Positions 49,265-62,124 are shown, numbered from the stretch's first letter. The stretch: DNA of 64,000 nt from Platycnemis pennipes (GCA_933228895.1 OW121849.1:44424354-44488353), one strand, 5' to 3'. Numbers and translations are program-made. The notes: generated by a model not told the origin, from the sequence alone.

Positions 49265-52200
49265 CAGGAGTTTTAGCGAAACATACCGAGTAATCAGTGT
49301 CTACTGATGATTGTCTATCTCAGTGTAGCTACACCGCGCCGTTGCATGTTTAAATGTAAGATCCATTGACGTCCCATTATTGGTCTGTTTGTGATAATAA
49401 GGCATGAATGCCGTATTTAACCCATTCATCATCTAAATTGTTATTCTACGAAGGAACTTCTAGTGGCATTTTATAATGTGCGTCACGATAGGAGTCGCAC
49501 TTTGGCAAACACTGTCCGCCATTGAATTTATCTTTTGAAAACATTCAAAAATAATATTTGCGGCATTTCCAGCCTTATTGGTGCAAGTTTTCATTTATTG
49601 AAAAGTTCAGAATTCAACAAAAGATAATGGAAAAGGTTGGCACAATAAGCAGTTGTAATTATTCTTAAATTCATATAGTCACAGCAATGTCCTGTATATG
49701 ACACATTAAAAGACGCATTCCGTAAATATTTTTTTTCAGCTTTTCAGCCGATCATACGATATGAAGGTGATTGCGTGATACTTTTTTTTTAAATTGGATT
49801 ACGTCTAATATGTTATGATTAATTTATGCCGATACATTTCATCCCGCGAGTTGCCAAAAAGGCTTGTGACAGACTATGGTCTGTCAACACTGCTTCATTC
49901 ACATTGCAAATGAGGTTTCGGTGCAAAAGACACAGAAGAGGAGGTAAAACAATATGAAATGGAAGAAAAGATTTGTAGAAAGTACTATGTGGGGGCGGAA
50001 ACCAGTATTGGATTGTGGTCGTAAATTGATCGAGGTGAAAAAGTATTTTTAAATCACAAGATCCTGATAGTTGATCTCATAATTAATTTCTTTTGTCGAT
50101 CTTACTGACTTGTGAGAAGGTGCATTTTTCCTGTTACTATATTGCTGCTTGCAACGCCATAGTCATATAGTCTATAGACTCCATGGTCATAATATACCGA
50201 CCTCCCGTTCATACCCAGCCGAGTGACTCTTTACATACCTACCCTCTCGTGATTTGTTTTCGAAACTCACTGCTCTTCTTAAATCCGTAATTTGTGTCCA
50301 AATCCAGCCCTAGTTATCTCCTGACAAATTCTCAACGTATGCTCGGAATGAGTCGTTACAAGAGCAAAATAACATTTACCATTATCCATTTCAACATATT
50401 ATCTTCCATGTTAGTCGTTTAGTTAATTCAATATTTTACCGTAATTCCTTAAATAAGTATTATAAAATTACTTCAAGACAAATTTATTAAAGCAAAGAGT
50501 GAAATCGTGATACGTAAATTCACTTTGTATAGAACTACATATGCTCCCATGTTAATACATATTTTACGTGGTCATAAATAATATTTTCATCAAGTTTGTA
50601 TTACTATACAGTTTCTGAACCACTGCAAAGATAAAATATGAATAAATAAAATCATGATAAAGTAGTCATTATGCAGTCTGAATGATACATTTTTGCGCTA
50701 TTTTCAAACGAAACGTTTTTGATAAATCAGAGATCGAGAGCGCATTAATTACGTAAATCCTCATTCTGCGCCGATTTAGTATTCTGACTGGAAAAATCGT
50801 GTTATGAATTCGGTGACCAAAACTAATGCCTTTAATAAGTAGCTGTTTATCCTGTCTCTCACTAAGGCTCTGCTGAGTTTCTTTTAAGTTTATTATATGT
50901 TATGACTATACTTACGTTTAGTCGTTTAATTTTCGTTGGGGTTGTAAGGATACTATGTAATTTAATTGTCCGTTTGTAGTTTTCAAGGTTTCCTGGCTAA
51001 CGAAAAAGCTTCCATACCAGCGGTGATAATAACCAAGGGAAATATAAGGTGTATTACTCGTGAGACTAGTATATAAGGTTTATTTGAATAACAGTTTATG
51101 CATTAAGTTTTCGAAGTAAAAGAAAGGGAGGAGAACCATTAGGCTTTTCTGGCGAGGGAGAATGGATCCGTGAGTTGGTTATAGTTTTTAGGAGATACAG
51201 AAAGAGAGAGAGCGGAATGAGAACAGAGTAAAATAGCGTGAGTTAGTAATGAAGTTGACGGAAGGTCTGTGATTATTGTCCAACCTTCGTTTAATATTTT
51301 CCTTTCAATATCGGCCTGCTTTCTTATTCATTGCGGCCTCTTTTTCGCTCACCTTTATAAATGTTTAAACACATACCTACCTCACTTTCTCTCACGCTTG
51401 AAGGAATTCTCCGCCTCCTTTTCTCCACGTTTCTCGTGGGACCCCAAGCAGTAGCAGCTAGTTTTTCTTTCAAATTATCTCCTGAAAATATATCGATCAA
51501 CGATCAATAACCATCCCTTGTATAAATTGGGCGAGGAAAACGGATTTTTCACCAATGATGCACTTTACCTTATTTCCTAAACATATCGTTTATTTCTTTA
51601 CTGAATGTAATAAGACGGGTGTACTCGTTGCTAACAAAGTGTGGTAAATGTACAAGTGGTAAATCTGTCTTTTAGAACCCAGAATGAGGAATACGTTTCA
51701 ATAATCGGAAATAAAGGGAAGAGATACTTATCTTTTGAGAACAGTCGCCTAAACCCAGTCTCATTAGCATTAAGAATTGATTTTTCTACGAAGATGATAT
51801 TAATTCCAAGTAAAATAAATCATTCCCAGCAAATATTAGTTTCCATAAGAATCTTAAAAGTGTTTTCATGTGATTGAAAGATTCCCAAACGTTCAATTAT
51901 CTTATCTATGTATCTTTCAGGATTCAGGTCGGGTCAAATTGTATGCTGATTGATATATGTAAACTAAGCTTCGCAAAAGCATGGATTCCTCGAATAGAAT
52001 ATAAGCACTTTTTTAAAGAAATTATGGCTAAAACATTTCCACTAATTAACTCCTAAATTGCTAACATATAGAAATTCTTCACTTTTCACGTATTTACTTT
52101 GCAAATTGTTGACAACTGTTAATGCTTCGAATGGTAGTAAAAGTTTTTGGTATTATGCCAATGATTGCACATTATTGTGATCCCATTATTTCTTCTCTAT

Positions 52201-52320
52201 TAGATTTCTCCCTTAGAGTCTTGAGAGCGTCAGTGTGGTATTGAGGTTACTTCTGTATATCGATGCATCCCTTTGAATTACCGGTACCATTACCTTGCAA
52301 TCAAGAACCTCCAGCCTACC
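49265..52320. other. No recognisable gene
   Basis: AT-rich DNA with no recognisable coding, RNA or transposon signal. Confidence 0.4.
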
Positions 52321-53420
52321 CCCTCCCCCTTCTATCCATCGTGAGTGATTCTCACGAATTATTCCCTCGCTTCTCACTCTTCCGATCCGTGCCTCGTGCT
52401 AAAAGAGATGGCGGGAGTGGGGGAGAGAGGTAAACAAACCATAAATAAAAACAAACTCACGGGAGCCAAGACGTGCCCCGACGCCAGCTTTATGCTTCTC
52501 TCTCCCTCACTCCTCCCTCTCTCGTCTCCTTCGCCGTCTTAAGGAGCGAAAGACGGAGGGGAGAGGAAGGACGTGAGGGAGGAGAAGAAAGAGAGGAAGA
52601 GGGGTCTCCTTCACTCCACTCAAGACTGTTCCAATCCATCCGCTTATCTACTTTTATCGCCGCACATGTGGCCTGCGTATCCTCCCCTTCTCAACCCCAA
52701 AGAGTTCTAATCCCGAAAGTCTCAGCCGCATCCCCCTCCTCTCCTCCCATGCTTCCGCTCTTTTTGCCTTGGCAAGAACCCCTTCCACCCCTCTTCCCTC
52801 CTCTTCACTCCATTGTGCGACGATGGAGTATTTTGATGTGTCCACTCGGTGCAAAAGAATGTAGGGCAGAACTTGTATGGTGGACGGACGGATTGCAGAG
52901 AGTGCGTCTCGTCCGGTGAAAGGGAGCAGGATTTTTTGGAAGGTTGGCGAGGGTGGCGCATGTTTTTTTGTGCATAAAGAGGTCGTCGGACTAGTTTTTT
53001 TTTTGCTTGTTTACTCCGGGAAGGAAGTGTCGGATCGTGTTCCCAGGATTCCGGGAAGGAGGTTTTTATAAAGGCACGGGAGAAGAATGGTGATGGGATC
53101 ATGAAATGAGCGAAAAATATGCATAAATGGAAGGTGTACTAAAACTTTTTTGATGACTGTTGAGCTTTGATGCCAATGGGAATCAGGAGTTCGCGACGAA
53201 GGTGAAGACGGTTGGGTAAGGTTGGGATTGGCCTTGATTGAGCTGAATGCGGCTATGTCGAGATTAAAGCTGGTCACCCAATTGGGCCCAGTGGGCGTCG
53301 GGCCTATTAACACTGATTTAGAGGATGAACCTTCCGGGAACTCCTCGTCGGTCCCCCGAGTGGATCTCAGAGCTGAAATAGGAAGCGCAAGACGCACTCG
53401 TCATTCCCTTCCTCTGGAAA
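52320..53420. other. Pyrimidine-rich to mixed CpG-rich block
   Basis: 52320-52550 and 52680-52810 are C/T-rich on the + strand; 52545-52600 switches to purine-rich. ORFs of 148, 126 and 128 codons overlap on both strands and are not recognisable. Confidence 0.4.
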
Positions 53421-54659
53421 CTGCATGTCTTCAGTAACATTATTGTCCTCTCGCTTTTCTCCAGGAGTAGCAATCAAACAGTGCTTGTATTAGCTTTCCG
53501 CCATAAACAGCCACATCAGAAAACAGGCTGACGTTTTGACTCTTGGTACCCAAAAATCTACGTGCTCGTAAGCCAACACCTTACAATAGCCCGATAATAT
53601 TATACGCGACCTCAGGCTTAAAATTACTTCAGGAAGTAAGTTTAAATTTCAGAATTATAAGTTTTTTTCTGTTATATTTCTGGCTATTGAGGCTTGCGTT
53701 ACTTTGGCTGATAAATAAAGACTGATTCTAAACGTGAATGTAATCACGCTTGGGTTAAAATTTTGGAATAATACTCCCAACGTGCTAAACGATTTCGCAA
53801 GCCCAATCAAACCATATGACTTCTTTTTTGTCTACCTTTCTTATCGATCCAAGTCGCATCCGTTTTCGTCAGTAGTATTCAAAAATGTAAATAAGAGAGA
53901 CGGTAATTCATTTTCCTCCGAAGAAACTATTTTTCTCGTAATTATTGATTTAAAAGGATGGCATTTTTTCTTGCTAAGTGTTTTAAAGATCGCATACTAA
54001 TGACTTTTAATAAGTAGAAACGACTTCCAATGAACTTCAGGCTATTCTATAAACTGCCAGGTATCCCTTCCTATCCTTCCACATGGAAAAAATTGGAGCG
54101 CACACTTGTGGAGAATATTTTCAATTTTGGTGGCTTATTTGTAATATTTAATGAGTTAAGCATGGAAATTTTATCCCTTGGAAAAGTCTTTATCTTAATT
54201 TAAGGAACGATTATGTGGATTCAAGCAGTCCTAATTGTGGAAGTTTTAAAAAAAAACTTATTATCAATTGACCATGAAATGGGTAGAATTATTTGGGCTC
54301 AAAGAAGGGTTATTGGAAATATTTCAACCTGTCAACATTTTTATTAAGTCTCTTAAGTTTATGAGGGTCCACACATTGTGAAACTTCTCTTATAAAATAG
54401 GATTCATGTGGAATCGCAACAATAGTAGAGCCATCGATCCTATTTCCGTTTTAAGTGTGGCTGTACCAATTTACGATCATAATAGGAATGTTTTCCGGTT
54501 CCAGATGTGTCTCCTTCAGCCTCGACTAGTTCACTTAGTTCAGCAGCGTTTTATTCCCTAGCAGTTCCGACCACTTGTGCTCAGCTTTAGAAAATAGGAT
54601 ATTGTATAACATAGTAAGCAGACCGGGACTGTTAAGGGTGCAGTGCAGTAGTTTTCAAC

Positions 54660-55050
54660 CTCAGATATGAAAAAAGTTCATATCTATCCACTGGAACGAC
54701 AATAACGTATCTTTATTAATGACACTAGAAACCACTGTGGCTCTGCACATTCTTTTTTCATAAATAATACAAATACGTTTCCGACCGTTTCCTTTCCTGT
54801 AATTACTTGTTGCTTATGTATGATGCCAAGAGGAGTGATACTATATCTGTAATTATTGCTGTAATTCAAATCCTTATCCCAAACCAGCAGAAAGACATTT
54901 AGAACCACTTTGAACTTGTTTATCGACATTTGAGTTACGACATCAACGAAGGGAAACACTTCTCGGTTTCATGAGCCTAAATCAGACTCAGTTATGAAAA
55001 AAAGCACGTATCCAGTAGAGTCAAAATAACTTTATTAATGCCACAGTATA
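54660..55050 (-). repeat. Two diverged copies of a short sequence about 310 bases apart
   Basis: Read on the minus strand, GTGTCATTAATAAAGATACG...CCAGTGGATA...TTTTTTCATATCTGAG (about 54731-54664) resembles GTGGCATTAATAAAG...CTACTGGATA...TTTTTTTCATAACTGAG (about 55043-54985). Both include AATAAA. An ORF upstream of the second (55210-54992) follows a TTATTTGCAG acceptor-like sequence. A diverged local duplication is likely; a pair of degraded exons is possible. Confidence 0.35.
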
Positions 55051-55539
55051 TCATTAAGGCTCTACTTATATTGTTTTCAGTAATGATGACTTTGTCACCA
55101 AACGTCGGAATCGGCAAGATTTCTGAGAAAAGTTGAATTGCTTCTGCGTAAAGCTGCTCATCGAAAATAATTGGCTCACTCAAACCGTCAAAACACGTTT
55201 GGTTACTCGATACGAACTGCAAATAATTTCTTTAACCTGACCTCGTTTCGTCGTGTTGAGAAGCATCGTATTAGTATTTAAATAGCTTCATACCTGGAAG
55301 CGACAGAAAGGAAAAGAAGGGCGAAGACAAATAAATTTTTTTTTCATCTCCTTTATTAACTTAACTAATGAAATTTATTGCAAAGGAAAACTTCTTGTCT
55401 TGGCTCAAAAACTACAATGTCTTAGGCCATTGCCCCCCGGGCGCATGAAATATTGGCTTAGTTATTCGTTACCTTCGGTGACAATTGAAGGAATACAATG
55501 ATGTTGGATAGTTAAAAGTTACGATTTCCGATGCATAAT

Positions 55540-55625
55540 TTATCTGCATCTAGATTTTATCCTGCAATCTGCCGCTAGGGCGTGTGTAAGAGGGTGGTAG
55601 GTCACCAGCCGTGAAGTTTGCTTTT
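55540..55625 (-). repeat. Degraded copy of the 60.6-kb repeat, minus strand
   Basis: CATCTAGATTTTATCCTGCAATCTGCCGC...AGGGCGTGTG...GGGTGGTAGGTCACCAGCCGTG is the diverged reverse complement of the 3' part of the repeats ending near 60735 and 61090. Confidence 0.5.
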
Positions 55626-55629
55626 AGCT

Positions 55630-58600
55630 GGAAAAAATTTGTTAATTTGCAAACTTAATTATTACTGCAGTATCATGTGTAATGAAATTGAAAACGTTCG
55701 TTTGGGTAGTAGCCGTGTATTGTGCGTGGAAAAAAACTCATTTTGTATCGCTCGGTGTGACAGTTCATCCTTCGAATCTCGCTAATTTTACTGAAGGATA
55801 TTATTTTCGGGAACAAAGCATATTGTGAATGAGCTTTTGGCTTTGTACATACCATGAAATTTCCTTTCCCCTCTTTGGTGAGGCAATTGACCAATAAATT
55901 GAAAGTTTAATTTAGTATCGCTGAGGTGTTACCCTGGAAACAAAAGCGAAAGATAAAAGGACCACCAAACCAGACCCCTGCTCTGCTCGGTCCTTTATCA
56001 TCCCTCACCTCCGTATGATTTAAAGGCCTCTAGGTTAAGGCAAAGGAAAGATGGGCGAAAGAGGCTGCGGTGGGAACAGGTAAGGGAAAGGAACGCGTGG
56101 TGTGTGTGGCAAATGGAGCGCATAAATTCTAAACTATGTATCGCTTGAGGATTCTTTAAACAGAGGAACTTTTCCGTGTTTGCTAGACTCAAGTGGTCAG
56201 AGATGGTTTATTTTTTGTCATTTCTTCTTCCTGCAAGCATATAGGGAGTAAGGGACCATCGTTTCAATATTTCATCCGAATTCTGGGAGAATATACTTGA
56301 GGGATACCTCGAGGGAGAATCTATAGAGAGGAGAAGCCCTTGCTCAGCTAGAGTACGACTACCCTCACGGGTAAAGGTAACCTAAATAAATTGGAGGAAT
56401 TCTTGAAAGGCGTACGTTAGGGAGTGTGGTATATAATATTAGGGTATCGTAATGTATTAATGGCAATCATTGATATTAACTGAGAGCACCAAAAGGATAT
56501 CTAAATGTTGAAAAGAGTCTGGGATTATTATAAGGATTTAACTTTCTTTTTCCGCAGGTTGTATGAGGAAAGGATACCCTTTGAAAGTTCCGCATCGAAG
56601 TAAACATTAATACAGACAATAGCCATTTGCTTAAAACTTGCCGTTGCTGTAAGGATCGTCACGCAGGAGGGCCGCATGCTTAAGCTCAATTTTTTTGTTG
56701 TTATTGAACATAATAATATCGCCTGAATCGATGAAAACATTGAAATATCCTCATATTATGAATAACCATCCACCAGAAAGTGAATTGGCAAAATAGTACC
56801 TACGAAATTATGATTGATCACGAAGTTCTGATTGATGTTTCTCCGTGAGATCGATTTTCAAAATTGAATCGGATGAGAAGTTACAAAAATAGTCCATGAT
56901 TTGCGATTTTTAGATATTTTTTAGATTTAGAAGTTTTTGAGCGTTACTTGTTCTACGCACTTTTTGCATGAAGCGGAGGCTCGAAAACGTCCGTGGGAAA
57001 ACTTCCTACTTTCAAAAATTTAACCACCAGAAATGAGGATTTTAAAGCTTGCAGAATAATCACATTTAGGATCGTTCATGAAATATTATGATCCCCTAAA
57101 AATTATAATTAATATTGCTTTGAAAGTTGAGTTAATAACTGTACTTCAAATAACGTCGCATTATTTTAATTGTACCAATTATTTCCATCAAAGCTGTTTC
57201 ACGGAGAATTTATATCTCTGATCAATGAGTTGCCCTTAAAATATGTTGGCAGAAGCGGAAACGACAGTGTCTCCTGAAATCGAGAACCCCAGGTTCCGTT
57301 GCCCAAAGCACCGTTCTCTGTCTTTTTTTCCTTGCAAGAAACGAGTCGGGTCATGACATGCCATAATTCTCGCGCTCAGAGGCACTGGTTCTGCAGGTGG
57401 CACCGTGATCGATTGCTTCGTGACCTCGTCCTAATTGCTCTCGGTAATTGGAGTTGGTGACTGGAGTGAGGTACGTTAGCCAGTAATTAATTTCGCTGAG
57501 CAATTTTTATTAATTGCAAGCCTCGCAACTGCAAATCGTCGGGCCATCATTTCACTCCATGCTATTGACGCTCTGGCAATTGAATTTTCGATCGAACATC
57601 TCACAAATCCTCAGTTTCGCGGATATTCCACGAAAGCATATTTTATCAGTGGCATTTTGAGGGTGCAGTAATTACTTTTAACGACAGGGAACATTCAGAA
57701 ACTGTGACGTGTGTCTAAAAATACTCACTTTAGAACTTTTTTCCGTAGCGTATCAGATTCATTCGTGTCCTTTCCCATAATTTTGCTAAAAAGGGTACTT
57801 GTAGGTGTTTCTCGGTGTAGGTAAGTTGTAAAGCTGATTTTTTATAAAGCTAATATGAACATTTGAGAACATATAGTTTCCTTTTTCAAAATTAATTCAA
57901 AAATTGACAACGTTAGGTATAGCTTAGGTAAGGCGTAAGGTTACTTCAAATGTTCAATTTTAGATACATTTTTATAACCAGTTAGTACATAGCACGAACT
58001 ATCTTAACGATTGCTTCAGTTCATTTAATATTCATGGAGACCCAAAAGAGTCATTATAAAAGGCTTTGTTCAAAAACCCCCATATTGATATTGTGCAAGT
58101 CATAGTTACATCTTCCTAGTATGTTATTTTCATGTCACAAAAATTGTACATGCATACGTAAAAAATGTACCTATAAAAAATCTTCCCACTGATTCCTCAC
58201 CTAGATGGCCTGTGGAATTTTTCGCGATCAAAATTCCTGTTTTTTTGACCTCTTGCTGAAAATGTCGCCGCCTCTTTTAAATCTCATTTTAGCTAATTGG
58301 AATAATTTACGTAAACTATATGTAGCAGGCTTTTTTGGTTGTTTATACAGTGTAAGATATGGATTATGTAAGGACATTCAGTTTGGTAGCAGAACATTAT
58401 CAGCAGTTACAGTTCCCGAGCGAGTTACGTTCGACCCAAATTTTGGAATGTCTTGATGTTTCTTCCCGCTATTCCATCCTTTCATTAAACACTGATTGTG
58501 AGATAAAGGCCGCGTCCACCAAATGCATGATTTCTGCTTTATATGGTATTTTTTGGCCTCAATGAATTTACTGAGCTTCCTTTGAATTAACATCCAGAAT

Positions 58601-59170
58601 ATATTTAATGCCCTATGTCCTTGTGAACTCATTGAGGGTAAAGTTTCTTCATTCAGATCCGTTAGAAGGAGAAGTAGATGGTTAAGTTCTAATTAGCTAC
58701 GAAAGCGGTAATTCACGGGCTGTTCCTTACTGCAGATTACGTTTGGATGGGATAGTTGATGTATAAAGAAATTAGAGTAGCCGGAACATATTTCATTCTT
58801 GGATTAAATGCGTTGTAATACCTATTTTGGAAGTTTCACGATGCACAAAATTATTTTTTGTTTTTATACTCATCATGTATCGCTAGCATTGATAAGTCGT
58901 TTAGTTAACGATTTTTGTCGCAGCTCTTGAAATACGATGACGTCACAAGACTCAGTCCATTCTATCTCCAAACTTTGAACCTGCGCTTGCCGGAGCCAGT
59001 CCTGCAGTGACGGTCCATAATTTTGTGGAACATTGGAAGAAGCTTCTCGTGTAAAATCTGGATATAATTATATTTTTGGATAATCCTAGGGCGCTACACA
59101 TTATACGTACCCATGTCATCATTCTTTATCTATAACGCTCAGATTTCCATGAAGAATATCACTGTAATTC
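55630..59170. other. No recognisable gene
   Basis: AT-rich DNA with short unrecognised ORFs. GTGTAGGTAAGT near 57817 is a donor-like site with a weak pyrimidine tract. Confidence 0.4.
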
Positions 59171-59174
59171 GACC

Positions 59175-59400
59175 TTGCCCTCTTCCTTCAAATTTTTAGT
59201 GTGCAGAGCACTTCGAGTTCAGTACTTCGACCTTTGGATGGGACGTTAAACCGTGTACCCCTTGGCGCATTTCGTTAAGAGAAGGCTACTGCCAACGCAA
59301 GGTTTCACTCTAATTCTAATCCTCATTCTAATCTCCCCCAGAATGTCGTAAGTGACCTTATCTCTCTTTATTTCCCTCAAATAACTACTGCGAATATTAC
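59175..59400 (+). repeat. Dispersed repeat, copy D
   Basis: CTTTGGATGGGACGTTAAACCGTG, then CCCCTTGGCGCATTTCGTTAAGAG and GGCTACTGCCAACGC at about 59231-59300. The best-preserved core of the family, and the one used to align copies A, C, E and F. Confidence 0.65.
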
Positions 59401-59631
59401 TTTAAATAGCTCTTCTCGCCATGTTTTATGAGTCAAAGATTTTAGTATTTGTAATTGTGGCCTTGGGTTTTAGGTCCTTCAACGGCTATGGTTATTCCGC
59501 CAACCTATTATTATGGTTATTCGTCCAACCTAAGACTCTAATCCTGGAAAAAACTGATCATCCATACACTTGGCGGGATTTACCCCCTCTTGGTTGATAG
59601 GCCAGCACGTTAGTGACCTGATTGCCACGCC

Positions 59632-59948
59632 TGGGGGCTATGTTTGAAACTGTCGAAATTATCTCAGATACGTAACTAAGGAGTCACGTGGTATAAAAAT
59701 GAATGATTCGAAATTAAGTTCTGATGAAACCGCTGATTACAGCGTCATTCATTGTTTACCCCATTGTTTAATCTCATCTGGGGGCTCTATAGTCGAGACA
59801 GATGTGGAAAACTTATGTGAAAACAATTAATGATATTGTAACGAGCGATTCAGGCACACTAAATTTGCGAACCATTCGAGTTTATACCACGTGACTCCTA
59901 GGTTACCAATTCGAGATAATCCCGACAGTTTCAAACACAACCCCCCTG
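59632..59948. mobile_element. MITE-like element with long inverted repeats
   Basis: The left arm 59632-59697 and right arm 59881-59948 are inverted repeats of about 66 bases, matching at most positions (for example GGAGTCACGTGGTATAAA at 59680-59697 against TTTATACCACGTGACTCC at 59881-59898). About 180 non-repeated bases lie between. The outer ends are TGGGGG and CCCCCC(TGG). No clear target duplication was found, so the superfamily is not assigned. There is no coding capacity. Confidence 0.7.
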
Positions 59949-60269
59949 GTTCAGTATTTGTATTCGATTGTAAATTATTGAACGTCAGAGATCGGTATCC
60001 CGGAGGTGAACTTCATCTACATAATACTCTGCCAGCCACCGTGTAAATGAGTGGCAGGAGAGAACCATCACCAACCAAGCATTCTAAGTAAAAATAAAAT
60101 TAAAGGTACAGTTTTCTAACCTACCGGCATGCAAAAATACTAATCCGTCCATACCCTACTTATATTCAGCCGCGAGTGTAAAGCTACTACTTCATGGAAC
60201 ATGTCCGATATCACCCATGAGGCACGTGTATTGAAATTGTTAGTTGCTACCAGCGTATGTAGTCATATT

Positions 60270-60735
60270 AAGAGAACAGAATAGGCAGCATAGCAAAGGG
60301 ATAGGTAGGGGAAATATTTTAGAGTAGTCTGTAGTGAAATAAGAGCGTATGCTTTCCCGGCGAATGGATTGAAGAAATTCCTCTCGGGTTCTCCACCGGG
60401 TTAGTTGGTCCATGGCCGACGTTTCGGTGCTCGACTCGTGCACCGTCATCAGGGCAGATGAACATCATCTTCTGCCCTGATGACGGTGCACGAGTCGAGC
60501 ACCGAAACTTCGGCCATGGACCAACTAACCCGGTGGAGAACCCGAGAGGAAATCTTCTAGTCTGTAGTGCATGATGCATGTATTAACCCCTTAAATACTA
60601 TAGATACTAACAATCTTGTTGCATGAGACACTATAGTTGCTTGTTTGCATGTTAGTAGTGCACGCTTGGTGATCTTCACCCCATGCCACACACCCTCGAG
60701 GTGGCTTGCAGGGTATCGTGTAGATGTAGATGTAG
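60270..60735 (+). repeat. Interspersed repeat copy 1, interrupted by a palindromic insertion
   Basis: It starts near AGAGAACAGAATAGGCAGC (60272) and ends in a (GTAGAT)n tail at about 60719-60737. Apart from the insertion at 60337-60557 it aligns throughout with copy 2. The simple-repeat 3' tail suggests a SINE or the 3' end of a LINE. A degraded third copy lies at 55540-55625 on the other strand. Confidence 0.75.
60337..60557. mobile_element. Palindromic insertion with hammerhead-like core and 12-bp target duplication
   Basis: TAGTCTGTAGTG flanks it exactly at 60325-60336 and 60558-60569, and the undisrupted site is seen in copy 2 near 60912-60923, proving an insertion. Inside, arms of about 90 bases (about 60370-60465 and 60472-60557) are near-perfect inverted repeats. 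From the left arm on the minus strand the order is CTGATGA, one base, GGTGC...GCACC, GAAAC, GTC, then GGCC, which pairs with GCC ahead of CTGATGA. This is the hammerhead order with stems I and II present and a self-complementary ACGT as stem III. The other arm reads GAAACTTCGG, a changed cleavage site. Class assignment as a Penelope-like fragment is inference. Confidence 0.7.
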
Positions 60736-60787
60736 ATGAATATTTTACTAGTCAGGTATTACTTAAAAATATCTTTTGGTTTATCTA

Positions 60788-61090
60788 TAAGAGAACACAA
60801 TAGGCAGCATAGCAAAGGGATAAGTAGGGGAAATATTTTGGCTGATAACTTCAGGCTTGACTATGTGATACCTTTCCATAATGGAAAATAAAAGAATGAA
60901 ATATTTTGGAGTAGTCTGTAGTGCATGATGAATGTATTAATCTCTTAAATACTACAGATACTAACAATCTAGTTGCATGAGCCCTATAGTTGCTAGTTTG
61001 CATGTCAATAGTGCATGCTTGGTGATATTCACCCCCTGCCTCACACCTTCGCGGTGGCTGGCAGGCTATTGCGTAGATGTAGATGTATAT
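60788..61090 (+). repeat. Interspersed repeat copy 2, with a short insert
   Basis: It aligns with copy 1 from AGAGAACACAATAGGCAGC (60790) to the GTAGATGTAGATG tail (61073-61085). It differs by an extra 68 bases: GAAATATTTTG occurs at 60830-60840 and again at 60898-60908, with 57 bases between that end A-rich. That looks like a small retroposed insert with an 11-bp target duplication. Confidence 0.75.
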
Positions 61091-61249
61091 CCAAAGCATG
61101 CATGAGTTAGAAATTTCAAAACATGAACATGTTAAAAAAATCACAATAGACTAATTTTATGCATCAACGTTCGCATTGCCTGTTCTGATTTCCACCTGAT
61201 ATCTCCGCTGTAATCTATAACTGTCCGTAGCTTGGAAGTGGTGTTCCTG

Positions 61250-62120
61250 TATTGCTTAAAATATCAAAAATTCACTTGATTTTTCGCGCCTTTCATGTCT
61301 CCTCCTTCTTTCCACTTCCCATTCATCTCCTTTGTCATGTCCATCTACACCTCTCAGCCAAATCTCCCACTACGCCTCTTCGCTCTGCCATTCCATCTCT
61401 AACGTTCCGACGGCATCCTCTTCCTTCGTGCCTCTTAAACAACTCGCGTTGCCATCAATTCCATTCAAGCTTTCTCGCGACTCCCGGCGGGAGGCTGCGC
61501 ACCGCCGGCCTTGCGTTAGGAGATCCGCAGAGCTTGCAGACTAACCGCCCAGCCCTCTCCGCCTGCCCCATGCCATTCCACCGCCACCACCAAGAGTTCC
61601 CCTCGGTTCCTCTATTCATCACGCGGGCATTCGAAGCGAATAAAAATAAACCCCGGGCGCTGCTGAGCGGCAGTGTGGGAGATAGCCTCATCAACAGACG
61701 CCACGCGCGAAAAAAAATGTGAGGGGAGAAAATAGGCTAAAAGATAAACAAAGCGGGAGAGAGACTCGGGCCGTGACGACGTTCGTTTGTTTCCATTGAT
61801 TGATGGCGAATGGAAATGAGTCAATGGGCGGTGCGGAGGGCGCCCGGTCCTCCGAGTGACACTTCGAAGCATTCAGGGGAAGGGGGGGGGGATGAGGTGT
61901 GGAAATAAATGAAGCGCGCCGAATCGCCTTCCTTTTTTTTATTCGCGAAGTCACGGATGCATGACTGGGGCGTATCTTACGCTTTAATTGCGTGGAAGGA
62001 CCCATCGTCAACTCAACACTGGGGCCGTAATTCCCTCATGCAGGGCATTATGTGACGACGGAGGTTATTTTTTTAAAATAAATGTCGAGGGACAGCCCCG
62101 ACGAAACCATATTTTATCTT
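61250..62120. other. CpG-rich block, pyrimidine-rich on the + strand at first
   Basis: 61300-61620 is C/T-rich, 61480-61900 CpG-rich. The 156-codon + strand ORF at 61252-61722 and four others overlap and have no recognisable domain. A G-run of 9 lies near 61882-61890. Confidence 0.4.
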
Positions 62121-62124
62121 CAAA

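Noticed and set aside
61252..61722. 156-codon + strand ORF
   Set aside because: Composition-driven open frame with competing ORFs on both strands and no recognisable domain.
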